The notes under the pieces: model-generated | The model's database searches: none | Seen by the model: only the letters and a program-made list of their open reading frames with translations | Told to the model about the DNA's origin: nothing | Made by a program: the position numbers and the translations under genes | Source: Arcuatula senhousia | Lineage: Eukaryota; Mollusca; Bivalvia; Mytilida; Mytilidae | Direction: 5' to 3' | NCBI GenBank assembly: GCA_963971305.1 | Contig: OZ020307.1 | Span: 8,197,501-8,261,500 of the forward strand | Length of the DNA: 64,000 nucleotides | Shown here: piece by piece, positions 33,483-45,190 of the stretch | Position numbering within the stretch: position 1 is the first letter of the stretch | How the letters are laid out: every line of letters starts with the position of its first letter

Positions 33483-36400
33483 TTATGACATTGAGCACGC
33501 GCCTAGGTCAGATCGGAGAGGTGGCGGCGTTGCTCTTATATACAAACAAAATCTGTCAGTGGAATCCGTTAAATTAAAGAAAACTCCAACAGACTATGAA
33601 ATACTAGAATGCAAAGTGAATTCTCGAAATAGAAATTTTCGATTGTTTGTTATATATCGACCGCCTACATCAACCAGCAACAAACTGAAGACTACTACAT
33701 TCTTCGAAGAATGGTTAAATCTCCTCGATTACACATTAGACATTTCCGAAGACCTTATTATTACAGGAGATTTAAATTTCCATCTTGATGATAGAAATAA
33801 CTCAGACGCTCGTAAATTCATCGAGACTATAAACGACCGGGGTTTAGTGCAGCACGTAGTTGGCGCTACACATGTTCATGGACACACACTTGATGTTGTT
33901 ATAACCAATGAAGGTAGCCATCTTCTTAGTGACAAACCGTCGATTGAAGATTCTCAGCTAACATCAGTTGATCATTTTGCTGTGACAAGTACATTGAACA
34001 TAATGAAACCACCCAAACAACGAAAATCGCTTACCTTTCGAAAAATCAAGAATATCAACTTGCAGGATTTTGAAAGTGACATAAGAGACTCTCATCTGAT
34101 AGAATTTCCCAACATGCCACTCCAGAGATCGATGGAAGCGTATAATTCTGTATTGAGATCTCTACTTGACAAACACGCTCCAGAGCAATCAAAAGTAGTA
34201 ACTCTACGACCAAATACTGAGTGGTACTCGGACGAACTTCGTAATGCAAAAGTTGATATTCGAAAAGCCGAACGTAGAATGCGTAAAACAAATCTTGAAG
34301 TACATAAACAAATGTACAAGGAACTGTGTCTCAACAAAAACAAACTGCTAACAAAGTACAAGACCGAATATTATTCTGATAAAATTGTTGAAATCGGAAA
34401 TGACCACAAGAAACTTTTCAAGCTAACAAATAATTTGTTGGGCAATACCAATGACACTGTTCTTCCATCACATCAAGAAGAAAAGGAACTTTCGAACCGT
34501 TTTGGCGAATTCTTTAATAATAAGATTGAAATCATCAGACAAAATCTAGCAGCAGCTAATGATTCAAGTGTGTGTAACGTTTTTCGAGCAGATGTTAAAT
34601 TTGACGGACAGCCTCTAACAACCCTAGCACCGGCTACAATAGAAGAAGTGCGGAAAATTATTTCGAAAGCACCTTTGAAATCGTGCGAGTTAGACCCGGT
34701 TCCAACTACATTGGTAAAACCGTGCTTAGACATTGTAGTACATATAATTACAAATATTGTTAACTCGTCTCTGGCGGATTCGTGCGTGCCATCGGCGTTT
34801 AAGACAGCAGTTGTACGACCTCTTCTAAAAAAGACTGGCCTAGACAGAAATGTTCTGAAAAACTATAGACCTGTGTCAAATCTCCCGTTCATATCGAAAG
34901 TACTCGAAAAAGTAGTTGAACACCGTTTGGAAACTCATCTTCAAGCAAACCATCTTTACGACGACGTACAGTCGGCCTACCGTGCTTGCCATTCCACGGA
35001 AACGGCATTACTCCGTGTTCATCACGATATCACCACAGCTCTTGACAACAATGCATGTGCAGTTTTGTTGATGCTTGATCTTTCGGCTGCTTTTGATGTT
35101 ATCGATCATTCCATTATGAAGGAGCGACTTGATTACTCGTTCGGAATACAGGGTGGTGCACTTACCTGGTTTATGTCTTATCTTACAAATCGGACACAAC
35201 GCATTGCAGTCGGTGCTGTTCATTCTGATGAGATATCACTTCAGTGTGGTGTTCCCCAAGGGTCTGTCCTTGGACCCAAGCTGTACTGTATTTTTTCAAA
35301 ACCTATTGGCGAGATATGTAAACGTCACAACATGTGCTACCACTGCTACGCCGATGACACACAGGTTTATCTTGTTTTTAAACCTCTTGACAACTGGGAC
35401 AATATATCAACACGCCTTGAAATTTGCCTAAATGACATAAGTTCCTGGATGTGCTCCAATATGTTAAAGCTCAATGAAGATAAAACAGAACTCATTGTGT
35501 TTGCTCCCAAACATCGAGCGAAAGACTTGCCAAATTACAGTCTAACGTTTGGTGGAAATACTGTGGCTAATTCATCAATTGTCAAAAATCTTGGCGTATT
35601 CTTCGGCAAAACACTATCCATGAACCAGCAAGTGACAGCCATTTCTAAATCATGTTATTTCCACATTAGAAATATAGGCCGGATCCGTCCTTTTATTACC
35701 AAAGATGCAACAAGAACACTAGTTTGCTCGTTTGCTCGGGGAGCGCGGTGGCCGAGTGGTTAAGGCACTGGACTTTAAATGACAGGTCGACACCTCTGTG
35801 GGTTCGAGCCCCACACGTGTCAAGGTTTCCAGGCACCTACCGTTGCTCGTGGGTTTCACCGATTTTCCAGCTTGGAATATCGGGCTTTCCTCCCACACAA
35901 GCCTGGCGACCATGCAAGGGCCTCATATTAGCCAAACGGTCGTTAATCGTGCCAAAGCTCTTCAGAGCTTATGTTAATTGTTTGACTTGTGTACACATCA
36001 ATGATGTGTACTCACCGACGTTAAATAAATCTTACCTTTACCTTTACCTTTTACCTGTAACATCTCGTCTTGATTATGGAAACGCCCTTTTGCACGGCAT
36101 ACCATCAACAGAAATTCAAAGACTTCAACGTGTTCAGAACTCAGCTGCAAGACTGATAACTAGGACACGGAAGTACGAACATATCACACCCGTCCTAAAA
36201 TCTCTACACTGGCTGCCGATATCATTTCGTTGCCAATACAAACTGTTGTTGTACACATTCAAATCCTTAAAATGTGAGGCACCGGTCTACTTACAGGAAC
36301 TTGTGACATTATACCAACCAAGGAGAACATTACGATCAGAAAACAATATGTTGTTAGAAACACCAACGGTAAGAACAAAGACATATGGAGAAAGACGATT

Positions 36401-36515
36401 TGATCGAGTAGCTGCCGTTTTATGGAACAAACTGCCTTTTGATCTTCGTAATATACAAACTATTGATGTATTCAAGAAACACCTTAAAACGTACTTGTTT
36501 AAACTTGCATTTTAA
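33483..36515 (+). pseudogene. LINE ORF2: endonuclease and reverse transcriptase, SINE-interrupted
   Basis: The frame is open from the truncated 5' end ([13 protein letters not shown] near 33505) through an APE-type endonuclease (TGDLNFH near 33773, [16 protein letters not shown]). The reverse transcriptase follows: [55 protein letters not shown], and the catalytic YADD at 35347-35358. After CSF at 35733 a SINE breaks the frame. The sequence resumes at 36057 with the C-terminal region (SRLDYGNALLHGIP, LQRVQNSAARLI, LHWLPI, LWNKLPFDLR) and stops at 36515. Apart from the SINE and the missing N-terminus it is intact, so insertion was recent. The endonuclease/RT order and motifs fit the CR1/L2 group; the exact clade was not tested. 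Confidence 0.85.
35734..36056 (+). mobile_element. tRNA-derived SINE nested in the LINE
   Basis: A 323-bp insert splits the LINE frame. Its head has an RNA polymerase III A box (TGGCCGAGTGG, 35749-35759) and B box (GGTTCGAGCC, 35801-35810) in a Leu/Ser-tRNA-like context. The body contains 'gattttccagcttgg' and 'ctttcctcccacac', reminiscent of the central Meta-type domain of bivalve SINEs (from memory). The tail is a (TTTACC)n-like simple repeat. No clear target-site duplication was found; the left junction has a local 'tttgctcg' doubling. Confidence 0.75.
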
Positions 36516-37185
36516 ACTTTGGTGTATAGAACATGTAGAATGACTGTGATATATAATTAATCTGTGTTATCTGGGAACTGTGATATACTGACGATCTTTT
36601 AAAAATCTATTTGTGCTATTTTGATCTGTGATATACTTGATAATGTATTTTAAATAGTCGTATTCATTTTATTTTTTATTTATTTATTATTTTTTTACTC
36701 GACTTTTTTCATTCAACCTTTCAAAACGTGAAAAACTGAAGTCATTAAAAAAAAAACAAACTGTGATATATTTGATGGTCTTCTTAGTTGAATATATTTA
36801 TTTTTTTTTTATTTTAGTCTTTTTAGATAAAGATTTTATATTTTAGCAGATTTTTGCCCCTTTTTAAGTTCTTTAATATATTTTTTATCACTGTCTATAC
36901 GATAAATAATTGTTACTATTATTTGCGATAATTCTGATGTTCTAGTTTCTATTTTTATATATTTTACCATTTATACTAATATAACTGTACATTTAACTCT
37001 TAATATTATTGTTACTTAACCAGTGACAATATTTTTAATTCTTAATATTTTAAAGTATGTTTGTAATATGTATATTTGTATTTATATTTTATTGTTCGCT
37101 ATTTGATTTTATGTTCTGTAAAGCGCTTAGAGTAATGTCATTTTAGATAAGCGCTATACAAGTGTTGTAATAATAATAATATTCA

Positions 37186-37975
37186 ATTGTTTAACAATTG
37201 CAGCAATCGTTTCTTGAATAACGCAATTTTTGACAAAAACAAGGGAGATAAGTCACTTCAAAATTACCCTAAATTTACAAGGGAATTGAATAGTAGACAA
37301 AAATTTAAGCTGGTGACCCCCTGTTTTCTAGGTTTTATTCTAATATAAAGGTAAAAATTTAACTTTTGACAAAAAAAAAACAAGATCCTAATGTAAGGAA
37401 TTTTTCTGAGACATGATTTTATGCCTTAAATTTGGCCTTTCCTATATAATCTATTGTAATTCAGGCATACTTTAACCACTTATATTGCAAAACGAGCATG
37501 GTGACCTATCCTTATTTTTATTTAAAATAAAGGATATTTATAACATGATTCATTTTAGACCATAAAATCAAATGTTTAATGACGGAATTTTTTTTAAGTA
37601 TAGGTGTCCACATTAACCTTTATGTCAAGTCATCACATTTTAACAATGACGAACATATGTAATCAAAGTGACGGAGAATGTTTTTCTTTCCTGCTAACAA
37701 CCCCGACATTTGAATGCCGCTATGAGTATAGTTTTGGTTCTCTTTGCACTTATAAAGTTAAATATTTAAGACTTTTATCATTTATTTATTTCTAATTCAA
37801 TATATGCACAAGAAAATTCTGAAATACAGCATTTTATTAAGAGTTGATAACCTGTGAAGACCGTCATCATTGTCAACCGGTGTCACAAAGTTTGTATTAT
37901 AAGTGAAGTTATTTATGAATTATTATGATAATGCAATTAGAACATGGACTGTAATCTAAAAATGGTAATATTTAC
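37186..37975. other. Intron remainder, with one odd Cys-containing plus-strand frame
   Basis: Mostly AT-rich. At 37604-37770 a plus-strand frame follows an acceptor-like TTTTTTTTAAGTATAG and encodes four cysteines in NICNQSDGEC and FECRYEYSFGSLC. It opposes the gene strand, has no good donor (AAA|GTTAAA) and no known domain, so I do not call it an exon. Confidence 0.35.
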
Positions 37976-38095
37976 CTTGGCCGCAAATAAACTGTAATGA
38001 ACTTGAGCATTGTGCGGTTCCATATGCAAAGACGGAGAGATCTGGGGAGTCGTAGTAGCGTATGTAACCGCAAAGAAACTCTGAAGCATTCGTTA
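37976..38095 (-). CDS. CTLD C-half exon (first copy)
   Basis: A 120-nt minus-strand exon, phase 1 at both ends. The acceptor is TTGTGTTTTGTAG|TA and the donor CCAAG|GTAAAT. It encodes 40 residues: a split Val, seven residues to the first Cys (EFLCGYIRYY), then YGTAQCSSSLQFICGQG. The final C-x6-C matches the end of C-type lectin-like domains and both sister exons (588-713, 24852-25007). In transcription order it follows the type A exon at 53112-53300, so the two would form one CTLD of about 103 residues, short for the family (usually 110-130) unless a middle exon lies in the 15-kb gap. Confidence 0.72.
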
Positions 38096-38234
38096 CTACA
38101 AAACACAATAATTACAGTTCATTTTGACGTATAGTTTTATAAACCAATAGCTACAAAAAAGTATGTTTGAATGACGTGTGAGTCTTTTACATTATTCTTG
38201 TTTAAGTGGTTATGGTTACAAGAAGCAAATAGTC

Positions 38235-38785
38235 ACTAATGGAGCATTCCAATTCGAGTGTCAAAAGTCTGAAAGGGCAACGACAAAATCGGTACACACG
38301 AACAAGAACAGCACGAGGAAACACAAAACAAAAAAAACCCACAAAATCACGAAACAGATATCAACAAAGCAAACTCAAGTCGTAACGAGAGAAAACACAG
38401 GTTCCCTGGAAAAGTAAGCAGTTCTTGTCTGCTATAGCACAACCGTCGCGTTGCCAATTTCCAATTCAGTGTGTCAAATCCGGTAACAAAACCCTATGAC
38501 AAACCAACATCTGCACTCATCTGAGAGATAGAAATCCCATATTTGTCAATTAGTGCATGATGTCTACAGTAAAATTTCGTGAGTGAAGACAGTAACCGAG
38601 GAGCAACATACCCTTGTGCTAGCAATTTTTGTGTCAAACGTGACACTCTTTCAAGGAAATCTATGTAATTCCTACAAGCTCTGTAGTAACGAATGAATTG
38701 TAAACTCCATAAAGCTGCAGCGGACGGAATGTTGCTACACAAGAAGGGAAAGTTGACAATCGTCACGTTTGTCATAGGGCTTTGT
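38235..38785 (-). pseudogene. Penelope-like element 3' end, minus strand
   Basis: Minus-strand frame 38494-38775 reads VNFPFLCSNIPSAA, NYIDFLERVSRLTQKLLAQGY, SSLTKFYCRHH and ISISQMSADVGLS before its stop. The usual PLE 3' sequence follows (minus) down to about 38235. 5' truncated. Two short codon losses or changes around the YGVYVSQ site show decay. Confidence 0.72.
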
Positions 38786-38869
38786 TGAAAGTTTTCTTTG
38801 AGATTCTACATGTATATCGGTTATTTTTTAAATGTTGTAAATACAAAGATGGACGTTATCACCGACGGA

Positions 38870-39600
38870 ATTAACAATCGCTATACCCCGAGCGCTTATA
38901 AAGCGGGGTATTGAAAGGTTAAGGGATCATCTCAGACGATCATTATCATGGATTCGAGACTGCTTACATGGATGATCGATGGATAATGTATGAAAAATAA
39001 AAATTACAAAAAAGATCAAAATAATAAATTTGCTACGCCTGACGCCACGTGTATTCTGTTCAAGACTCATCGGAGGCGCTCTACCAAAAGTTGATACTAG
39101 TAATGCCAATCATTATATCAATATGAAGAGAATAAATCAATTATACCAAAAAAATTGCCGAACATGATTATGAAAAGATCAACCTATGTCCTGGGAAGGA
39201 ATAACCTTAGGGTTCTGATAATTTATGAATTTAGGCGGATAATTTATAGTTTTGGTGTGTTCTTCAACACAAAAGTGTTGATGCAGGAGCGGTGCTTACC
39301 TCGGGGGATTAAAACTCCACCAGCACCTCTAACGATCAATGATGTTAGAAATAAAAATTACAACAAAGTTTTAGACAATATATAAATTTTGCTACATCTG
39401 ACGCGCGTTTCGTCTTTTCAAGACTCATCAGAGGCGCTCTACTTAAAGTGGAAAATGCCAAAGATCTTCCTATGATTTTGATAGGAAGAACCCTAGGGTT
39501 CTGATAATTTTGGAATTTAAACGAATATTTTATGGCTTTGATATGTTCTTCAACACAAAAGTGTTGATGCCGGGCTAACCTCGGGGAATTAAAACAAGCG
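38870..39600. repeat. Two tandem copies of the GCGCGTTTCGTC repeat (family G)
   Basis: Both copies contain 'aaaattacaa', 'tgctacgcctgacgc' (second: 'tgctacatctgacgcgcgtttcgtc'), 'caagactcatc.gaggcgctcta', then 'cttagggttctgataattt..gaattta' and 'ttcttcaacacaaaagtgttgatg'. Copy 1 is about 38985-39310, copy 2 about 39345-39595. A TACCCCG/CGGGGTA inverted pair (about 38884-38912) precedes copy 1. Further copies lie at 47040-47130 (inverted) and 48925-49170. I recall this as a very common mussel repeat. Confidence 0.6.
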
Positions 39601-39649
39601 TATTCATTTTGCGAAGAAATCAAAGCTGTACTAATTGGGTTATCAAATA

Positions 39650-40345
39650 TCATCGAGTTCTTCAAATTGACCACTAATTCTCTTTCAATTCTGTTGACGT
39701 CAATACTGATGGCAATAAAATCCGGCCTCCAGAAATATTTCCTTTTTTGATTTTCTAGAAATGGTGTCAATCTAATGTAGATCCTAAATAATTCGAAAAA
39801 TACTGAAGGAAATTTAATTTATATTGTTCGATTTCTCAAAACTTTACACCTCAATTATACACACAGTGATTATACAGTGCAAGTTGAGTTGTCTCAAATC
39901 TTATTTGGTAGAGTTGATTAGATGCATTTTTTTTTCAAAATGAATGAACAACCCGGTAATTGATTATAAAAGACTTTGTCATAGTTTTTTTGTCTTCATT
40001 TAGCGGATTTGACACGGTACATTGACCACTGGCTACGCGACGGGTGTGCTATGGCAAGCAGGAGTACATTGGTCACCGCTCATGATACATTTATTTGCGT
40101 GGAAGTCTACAGCTACTGCTAAGTAACGGTACGAAGTTCCGGGAACCAGGATAAGCAGGAGCTACTTACTCTTCCGGAGCACCTGAGTTCACTCTCGTTC
40201 ATGAGTTAGTTTGTTAATTGCTTTACAGTTGGTTTTTTATGTTTTGTTTTTCTTCGTACTATTCACGTTTGTGTTAACTGGTATCGTTTTCGCCCTTTCG
40301 GACTTTTGAAATTCGAATGCCCCATTGGTACGTACCTTTTTGTTT
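39650..40345 (+). pseudogene. Penelope-like element, highly decayed
   Basis: 'ctctttcaattctgttgacgtcaatactgatggcaataaaatc' corresponds to the segment at 29785-29845 of the better copy. After decayed sequence come the PLE 3' words ('cgacgggtgtgctatggcaagcagga', 'ctacttactcttccggagcacctgagttcactctcgtt', 'ggtacgtacc'). The centre has large deletions, and about 70 bp of unrelated sequence splits the 3' region near 40065-40145. No usable frame. Confidence 0.6.
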
Positions 40346-40553
40346 CTGTACAGGATATAAGACGCAAACAGTCCATTCGGTAAAATATTGTCTTTTACTT
40401 TACCAAAGCTTATATCTTACTTAAAACACATGCATACAAACTTTTATATTCAAGCATAACACGATCAAAAATATATTTTTATCCGTGATTTTATAAATGT
40501 TAACATAATCAGATAATTAAGATACTGTAAGTGAACACCTATCGGTCAAGTCT

Positions 40554-40628
40554 TCCATAGCCGAATGGTAAGCGTTGTAGACTATGGTGGGAGAGACTAC
40601 ATTGTACGGGTTCGATTCCAGCTATGGA
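40554..40628 (+). tRNA. tRNA-like sequence, degenerate
   Basis: A 7-bp perfect acceptor pair (TCCATAG at 40554-40560, CTATGGA at 40622-40628), an A-box-like TAGCCGAATGG and a B-box-like GGGTTCGATTCC. The T stem pairs poorly if the acceptor is held as drawn, and I cannot place a standard anticodon arm. It is either a decayed tRNA gene or a SINE head; a working tRNA is unlikely. Confidence 0.3.
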
Positions 40629-40709
40629 CAAAACAATTTTTGTTATCGATTTATCATTCACGTTTATACAATCAGAATGATTTAAATACCCCAAATTAAA
40701 CACGTTTGA

Positions 40710-40790
40710 ATCGAGCGATTGGTAGCCGCACGCTTAATGACATGGGCTGCTATGAGAGAGATAGCGGGTTCGAATCTAGGCATGTAATAC
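40710..40790 (+). tRNA. Second tRNA-like sequence, degenerate
   Basis: Lies about 155 bp downstream of the first tRNA-like sequence, in the same orientation. Holds 'gcgattggtagccg' (A-box-like) and 'cgggttcgaatct' (B-box-like), with a 'gagagagatag' arm resembling the 'gggagagactac' arm of the first. No clean cloverleaf. Confidence 0.25.
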
Positions 40791-41359
40791 ATTGTCAAAA
40801 ATGTGTCGAATTCTATTCTTGCTGTACTCTCCTTTCAATGATGTTTAAGTCACAAAAATACTGTTACTGACCGTCCAATATTAAATAAAAGCAATCCAAT
40901 ATTAAGTAGAATACAGTCCAATACTAAGACTTAACAGTACTTATCGGTAAAATAAAGAACTGCATTAACAATGGCATGGCGTCATAACTGTGTTTTTATA
41001 ATATGTAATCGGTGAGTCAAAAGGAAATCATACAAGCTAAAGTTTTTTCAGCAATCAATCAGTATTCTAATTGGTTCAGCGCCTCGTCTGACAAAGAAAT
41101 AGATAGTTCCTGCTTGCTTTTTCAAATACATTTTGAATGATACAAGAAACTTTATAATGACATAAGTATACTAGTACTGTGAGTGGTAAATCCATTCATC
41201 AGAAATGCATAAAACAACCTATAAGTAGACACTGTCACTTTAACAATAATAATGTAATATAACTATAATATCATGTCTACTCCAAACATTCCACCTTTGA
41301 TGTCTTATGGAATTACTAGTAAAGGTTATACTGTCAATGTTTTCAGCTTAAAAGTTAAG
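40791..41359. other. Intron sequence, nothing recognised
   Basis: AT-rich with short self-similar words ('gtccaatattaa'). It ends at the assembly gap. Confidence 0.35.
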
Positions 41360-41459
41360 NNNNNNNNNNNNNNNNNNNNNNNNNNNNNNNNNNNNNNNNN
41401 NNNNNNNNNNNNNNNNNNNNNNNNNNNNNNNNNNNNNNNNNNNNNNNNNNNNNNNNNNN
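41360..41459. other. Assembly gap (100 N)
   Basis: Exactly 100 N, the customary length for a gap of unknown size. The distance between flanks is therefore not reliable, and an exon could be missing here. Confidence 0.98.
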
Positions 41460-41634
41460 AACTTTAAATGTATACGAAACTAAAACGAAACAACGAAAAA
41501 TCTATATCATATATCAAGAAATTCAGATCAAATTAAAATAAACCGAAATGTTAGCTGTGGTACAATTTTTTATAAATAATTCATGAAAGGATATAGAGTT
41601 AATGAACATGGTCTCGTGATGTAAAAAAGCAAAG

Positions 41635-42140
41635 GATACAAATGGAACATTCGATGTCAATTGTCCGAAATGCAAAAGACAAAACAAGTGACACGAATGA
41701 TTGAGAACAGCACGAAGAATCGTTTGTCATCAAATACAAACCAACAACACTAAATCAAGTTATAACGATAGAGTACACTTATATCTCTCGGAAGAGCAAG
41801 CAGATCCTGCTTGTAGCAACACACCATTTGCGTTGCATATGGTCAATAAATAAGGTTAACCCGGCAATGAAATCAGGACAAAGCAGAACCACATGACGAA
41901 TCAGCATCGGAACTTATCTGAAAGATAGAAATCCTGATATGTGACTATAATAGAAAATAATGAGATGTGGAATAAGTGTACGCGACACAGCCCACAATTA
42001 AGCGGAAATTCAGAAAAACCACAATGGACAACCGCCAGCATATTTCTGAAAAGAAGACAACAATAGAAGAGCAAAATAACCCTGTTTAAGCAATATGCGT
42101 ATAAAGGGTGACTCTCTATCAAACAAAACCAATGTAGGTC
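41635..42140 (-). pseudogene. Penelope-like element 3' end, minus strand, with module M inside
   Basis: Reverse PLE tail words ('gcagatcctgcttgtagcaacacacc', 'ctgaaagatagaaatcctgatatg') occupy 41635-41940. Decayed C-terminal coding words ('aataaccctgtttaagcaatatgcg', 'ctctatcaaa') follow after about 42060. Between them 41945-42055 is an inverted copy of module M, so that module interrupts the element. Confidence 0.55.
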
Positions 42141-42477
42141 CCTAAAACTTTGGAATAATGAATCAGTTGTAATGTGTTATCTCAATAAATCTACTAGTTG
42201 GAGTAGTTGGAGTGTAGGTAGATTTATGACAAACATATTCTTGTTATGGCAAAACAGACTTATCATTATGCAAAAAGACTATCACTTAGATCAAAACACT
42301 AAAATAAAAGTGACCCTTTTCAATTAATCTATTTCTGTCGCAAGAAGTATTTCAATGCTTTACCATACAATATATCTATTTTAGGAATTATAGTATCAGG
42401 TGGCTAAAAATTTATACCAACAATTATAGTGTTTTTTTTTTCTCTCAAAGTTCGAAAAACTTTCTATCACGATAAGG
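42141..42477. other. Intron sequence, nothing recognised
   Basis: AT-rich; no repeat or exon recognised. Confidence 0.35.
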
Positions 42478-43866
42478 AGGTATTGGCACTAAATTGTATT
42501 CTATTCCTATTTCCAAATTTCACACACTGTACAAAACATGTCTCGAAAATCCAGTGACTGATTTCTAATCCAACCTGTATCGTCTTACATCAATTGTTCC
42601 TGACATTGGATACAACCGATTATTCAAACCAGTCAGTGTTCCACACGAGAACAATACGGACAGTCGCATTCTTATTTCTCTTTCATTTTTGAACAAAGGT
42701 GTGGACGCCATAAATTTAGCCAACATTTTACACCATAGATATGTTACAGAACATATCCCACCTTATTTCAAAAACAAAGGTGTTCCAATCTGCATCATTT
42801 CTTATTCCTATACTTCCAACATTGCACCTAAGGTATTTAACTACAACCAAGTTTTGCGGAATTACCAAATCAACGACATCAAGGCTAAACCACCAGACTG
42901 TTCTTATGACAAATCCCCATTCAAATATAATCCTTCTGGTCACGTCATTACCGGGGACCTGAACATCGTGCCAAAGGACCAAAATATCATGAGCCTAGAG
43001 CAATCAACTGGAACCATAATTTCAAAACAATTTTGGATTCAGTTGAAGACTATGTCAGCAAATGGGCTGAAAAAGAACATGAACAAGAAAGCGATGTTCT
43101 TTCTGAGTGGGTAAAGTCTGCGAGGTCGTTGGTTGTGAAAAGAATTAACTATTTGAAAGGCTCGATGAGCACCAAGGCAACATCTATTTTCAACAACCCG
43201 GATGTTGCGAAAACATTGTGCACCTTACACGACAAATATTTTGTCGTACCTGCTGATAAAGCGCCAAACATCGTTTTCGTTTGCAAAAATCACTATATTG
43301 ATTGTTTATACAGATGAATTAGGGGTTGGTTGTACCAGCAAAAGCACCACATATACAGCAACAACACTGTCAAAGGAGGAAATAATGAACAATTATAATT
43401 CTGTCATTTCTTTCTTTGGCCTTTCTGTTGACAAAAAGAACATGACGTTCCATCCTTGTATTGGATTCCTAAGTTACATTAAATGCCATACAAACACTGT
43501 TTTATTGCTGGGTCATCCAAATGTACATTTAAACCTCTTTTAGTTTTGTTAACATCAACACTGACGGCAATAAAAGCAAGCCTTCAAAAATATTTGGATT
43601 GCTGTTACTCTAGAATCATATGTGAATTCTCAAAAATTCTAAAGCATTGATGGAAATTCTCCATTCTGCATGTATGTAATTTTCATCTTGTAATAGCATT
43701 AAAACTTTTGATTTCTCTACATTATATTCTTTAATTCCACATTCACAATTAGAATCTCGTTTTGCAAAGTTGATTAAACGTAGCTTTATCAAAAAGAAAA
43801 GAAAACGCAGGTACAAGTATTTGGTAGTCGATTATAAAAAGACTTATTTTTTCATCCAAGAGTCTA
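42478..43866 (+). pseudogene. Penelope-like element, N-terminal half (host of a nested PLE)
   Basis: The longest N-terminal PLE part in the window: FLNKGVDAINLANILHHRYV, IPPYFKNKGVP, NYQINDIKAKPPDC, SGHVITGDLNIV. A deletion and frame change follow near 42970. Then come KGSMSTKATSIFNN, VVPADKAPN, GVGCTSKSTTYTATTLSKEE and a further frameshift near 43440. Sequence homologous to 29372-30120 continues in broken frames to 43866 ('ttttttcatccaagagtct'), where another PLE interrupts. The first part of the protein precedes the RT and is absent from most copies. Confidence 0.78.
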
Positions 43867-45190
43867 ATATTTTAATGCACGTAATAAAAAATTTGAACAC
43901 TTTCGTTCCCGTGCATTCGACAGAATCAGGTATCATTGACGATCATATCATGCCAAATACAGCACTTCGAGTTGCCCCGACGTACTATAAGTTACCTACT
44001 ATGTACTGGATACCTAAATTGCACAAAAATGCATATAAATCTCGTCTATCTCTGCTTCAAGTAAGTGTTCTTTAACCCATATTTCCAAAGTTTTATCTCT
44101 GACTTTAACTACTATGAAGGACTTTATTATTCAATACTGTGAAAGGGTGTTCGAAAACAGTGGAATTAATCAACTTTGGAGCGTAAAAAAATCTCTTGGT
44201 GTTTTGGACAAGCTTCGTGCATTTAAAAATACTTTCCATACCGTTGATAGCTACGATTGTTCTACTTTATATACTAACCTACCGCATAATCTGATTAAAA
44301 AGAAATTTAAATATTTGGTTAAATGGTGCTTTGACAAATCTAAAAGTGATAATATCTGTTCTAGAGTTTCAAACTCGTTTAGCAAATCATTTTTAGTAAC
44401 AGGACTCAAAAAGGTTACATTACCTGGACTGATGCAGAAACTTTTACTGCTCTAAATTATTTGTTAGATAATATTTACATACGTTTTGGTAAACAAATTT
44501 ATCACCAAATTATTGGTATTCCTATGGGTACTAATTGTGCGCCACTTATAGCAGATCTTTTCCTATACTGTTATGAATCACAATTTATGGCTAAATTACA
44601 AAAAGACCCCAACAAACAGAACCTTATCGAAACTTTCAATTATTCTTTTAGATATTTAGACGATATTCTTGCACTCAACAATCCTTCATTTTCTAATTCT
44701 ATTACAGATATCTATCCTTCGGAATTAACCTTGAACAAATATAACGTCACCGGTGATAGATGTCCTTTTTTAGATTTAGATTTAAGTATTATTGACGGAA
44801 AATTACAAACCAAAGTATATGATAAACGTGACGACTTTACCTTCCCTATTATAAATTTCCCCTTTCTTGAAGGAGATGTTCCACAGGCGCCGTCATACGG
44901 GGTTTACGTTTCACAGTTAGTAAGATATGCTCGGATCTGCAGTATTGTTTCTGATTTTAATAATAAAAACCGATCTGTTACTAAAAATTATTTAAACAAG
45001 GTTATCGATACCACAAATTAGTAAAATCTTTTTCTAAATTCTGCCACAAGTATCGATCTCTGATTGAAAAATTTAATTGTACACGTCGTTTTCTGATAGT
45101 GAAAGGAATATCACATCCTGAATTTTATGGAAATGTTTTTTATAAAGCTCACAAGTTTAAAAGCAATCCATTAGAAATGAAAAATTGACT
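43867..45190 (+). pseudogene. Second-subfamily Penelope-like RT nested in the first
   Basis: A distinct PLE: TMYWIPKLHKNAYKSRL, then a frameshift near 44075, then YDCSTLYTNLPHNL, and IIGIPMGTNCAPLIADLFLY from a new frame at 44461. The catalytic segment is FRYLDDILALNNPSF (YLDD rather than YIDD), followed by VYDKRDDFTFPIINFPFL and YGVYVSQLV. An indel near 44998 shifts the last part (KYRSLIEKF, ISHPEFYGNVFYKAHKF), which stops at about 45185. The C-terminal end differs wholly from the host PLE and is not a GIY-YIG domain that I can recognise. Insertion lies between host positions matching 'gagtcta' and 'tctagtaag', with TCTA on both sides as a possible short TSD. Confidence 0.8.

Larger units (their letters stand above)
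33483..37177 (+). mobile_element. CR1-like LINE, 5' truncated, TSD AATATTCA
   Basis: Directly repeated AATATTCA flanks it (33475-33482 and 37178-37185), and a (TAA)n tail ends it. Just before the tail a conserved stem 'gcgcttagagtaatg..taagcgctatac' is visible. The coding part runs 33483-36515; the 3' untranslated region (36516-37177) is AT-rich with 'ctgtgatata' repeats. The 5' end lies within the endonuclease domain, as usual for incomplete target-primed reverse transcription. It adds 3.7 kb to an intron that would otherwise be about 0.94 kb. Confidence 0.85.

Noticed and set aside
37604..37795. Cys-containing plus-strand frame after an acceptor-like tract
   Set aside because: Wrong strand for the host gene, weak donor, and no match in cysteine spacing to any domain I know.
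40554..40628. Functional tRNA gene
   Set aside because: T stem and anticodon arm cannot be paired consistently.
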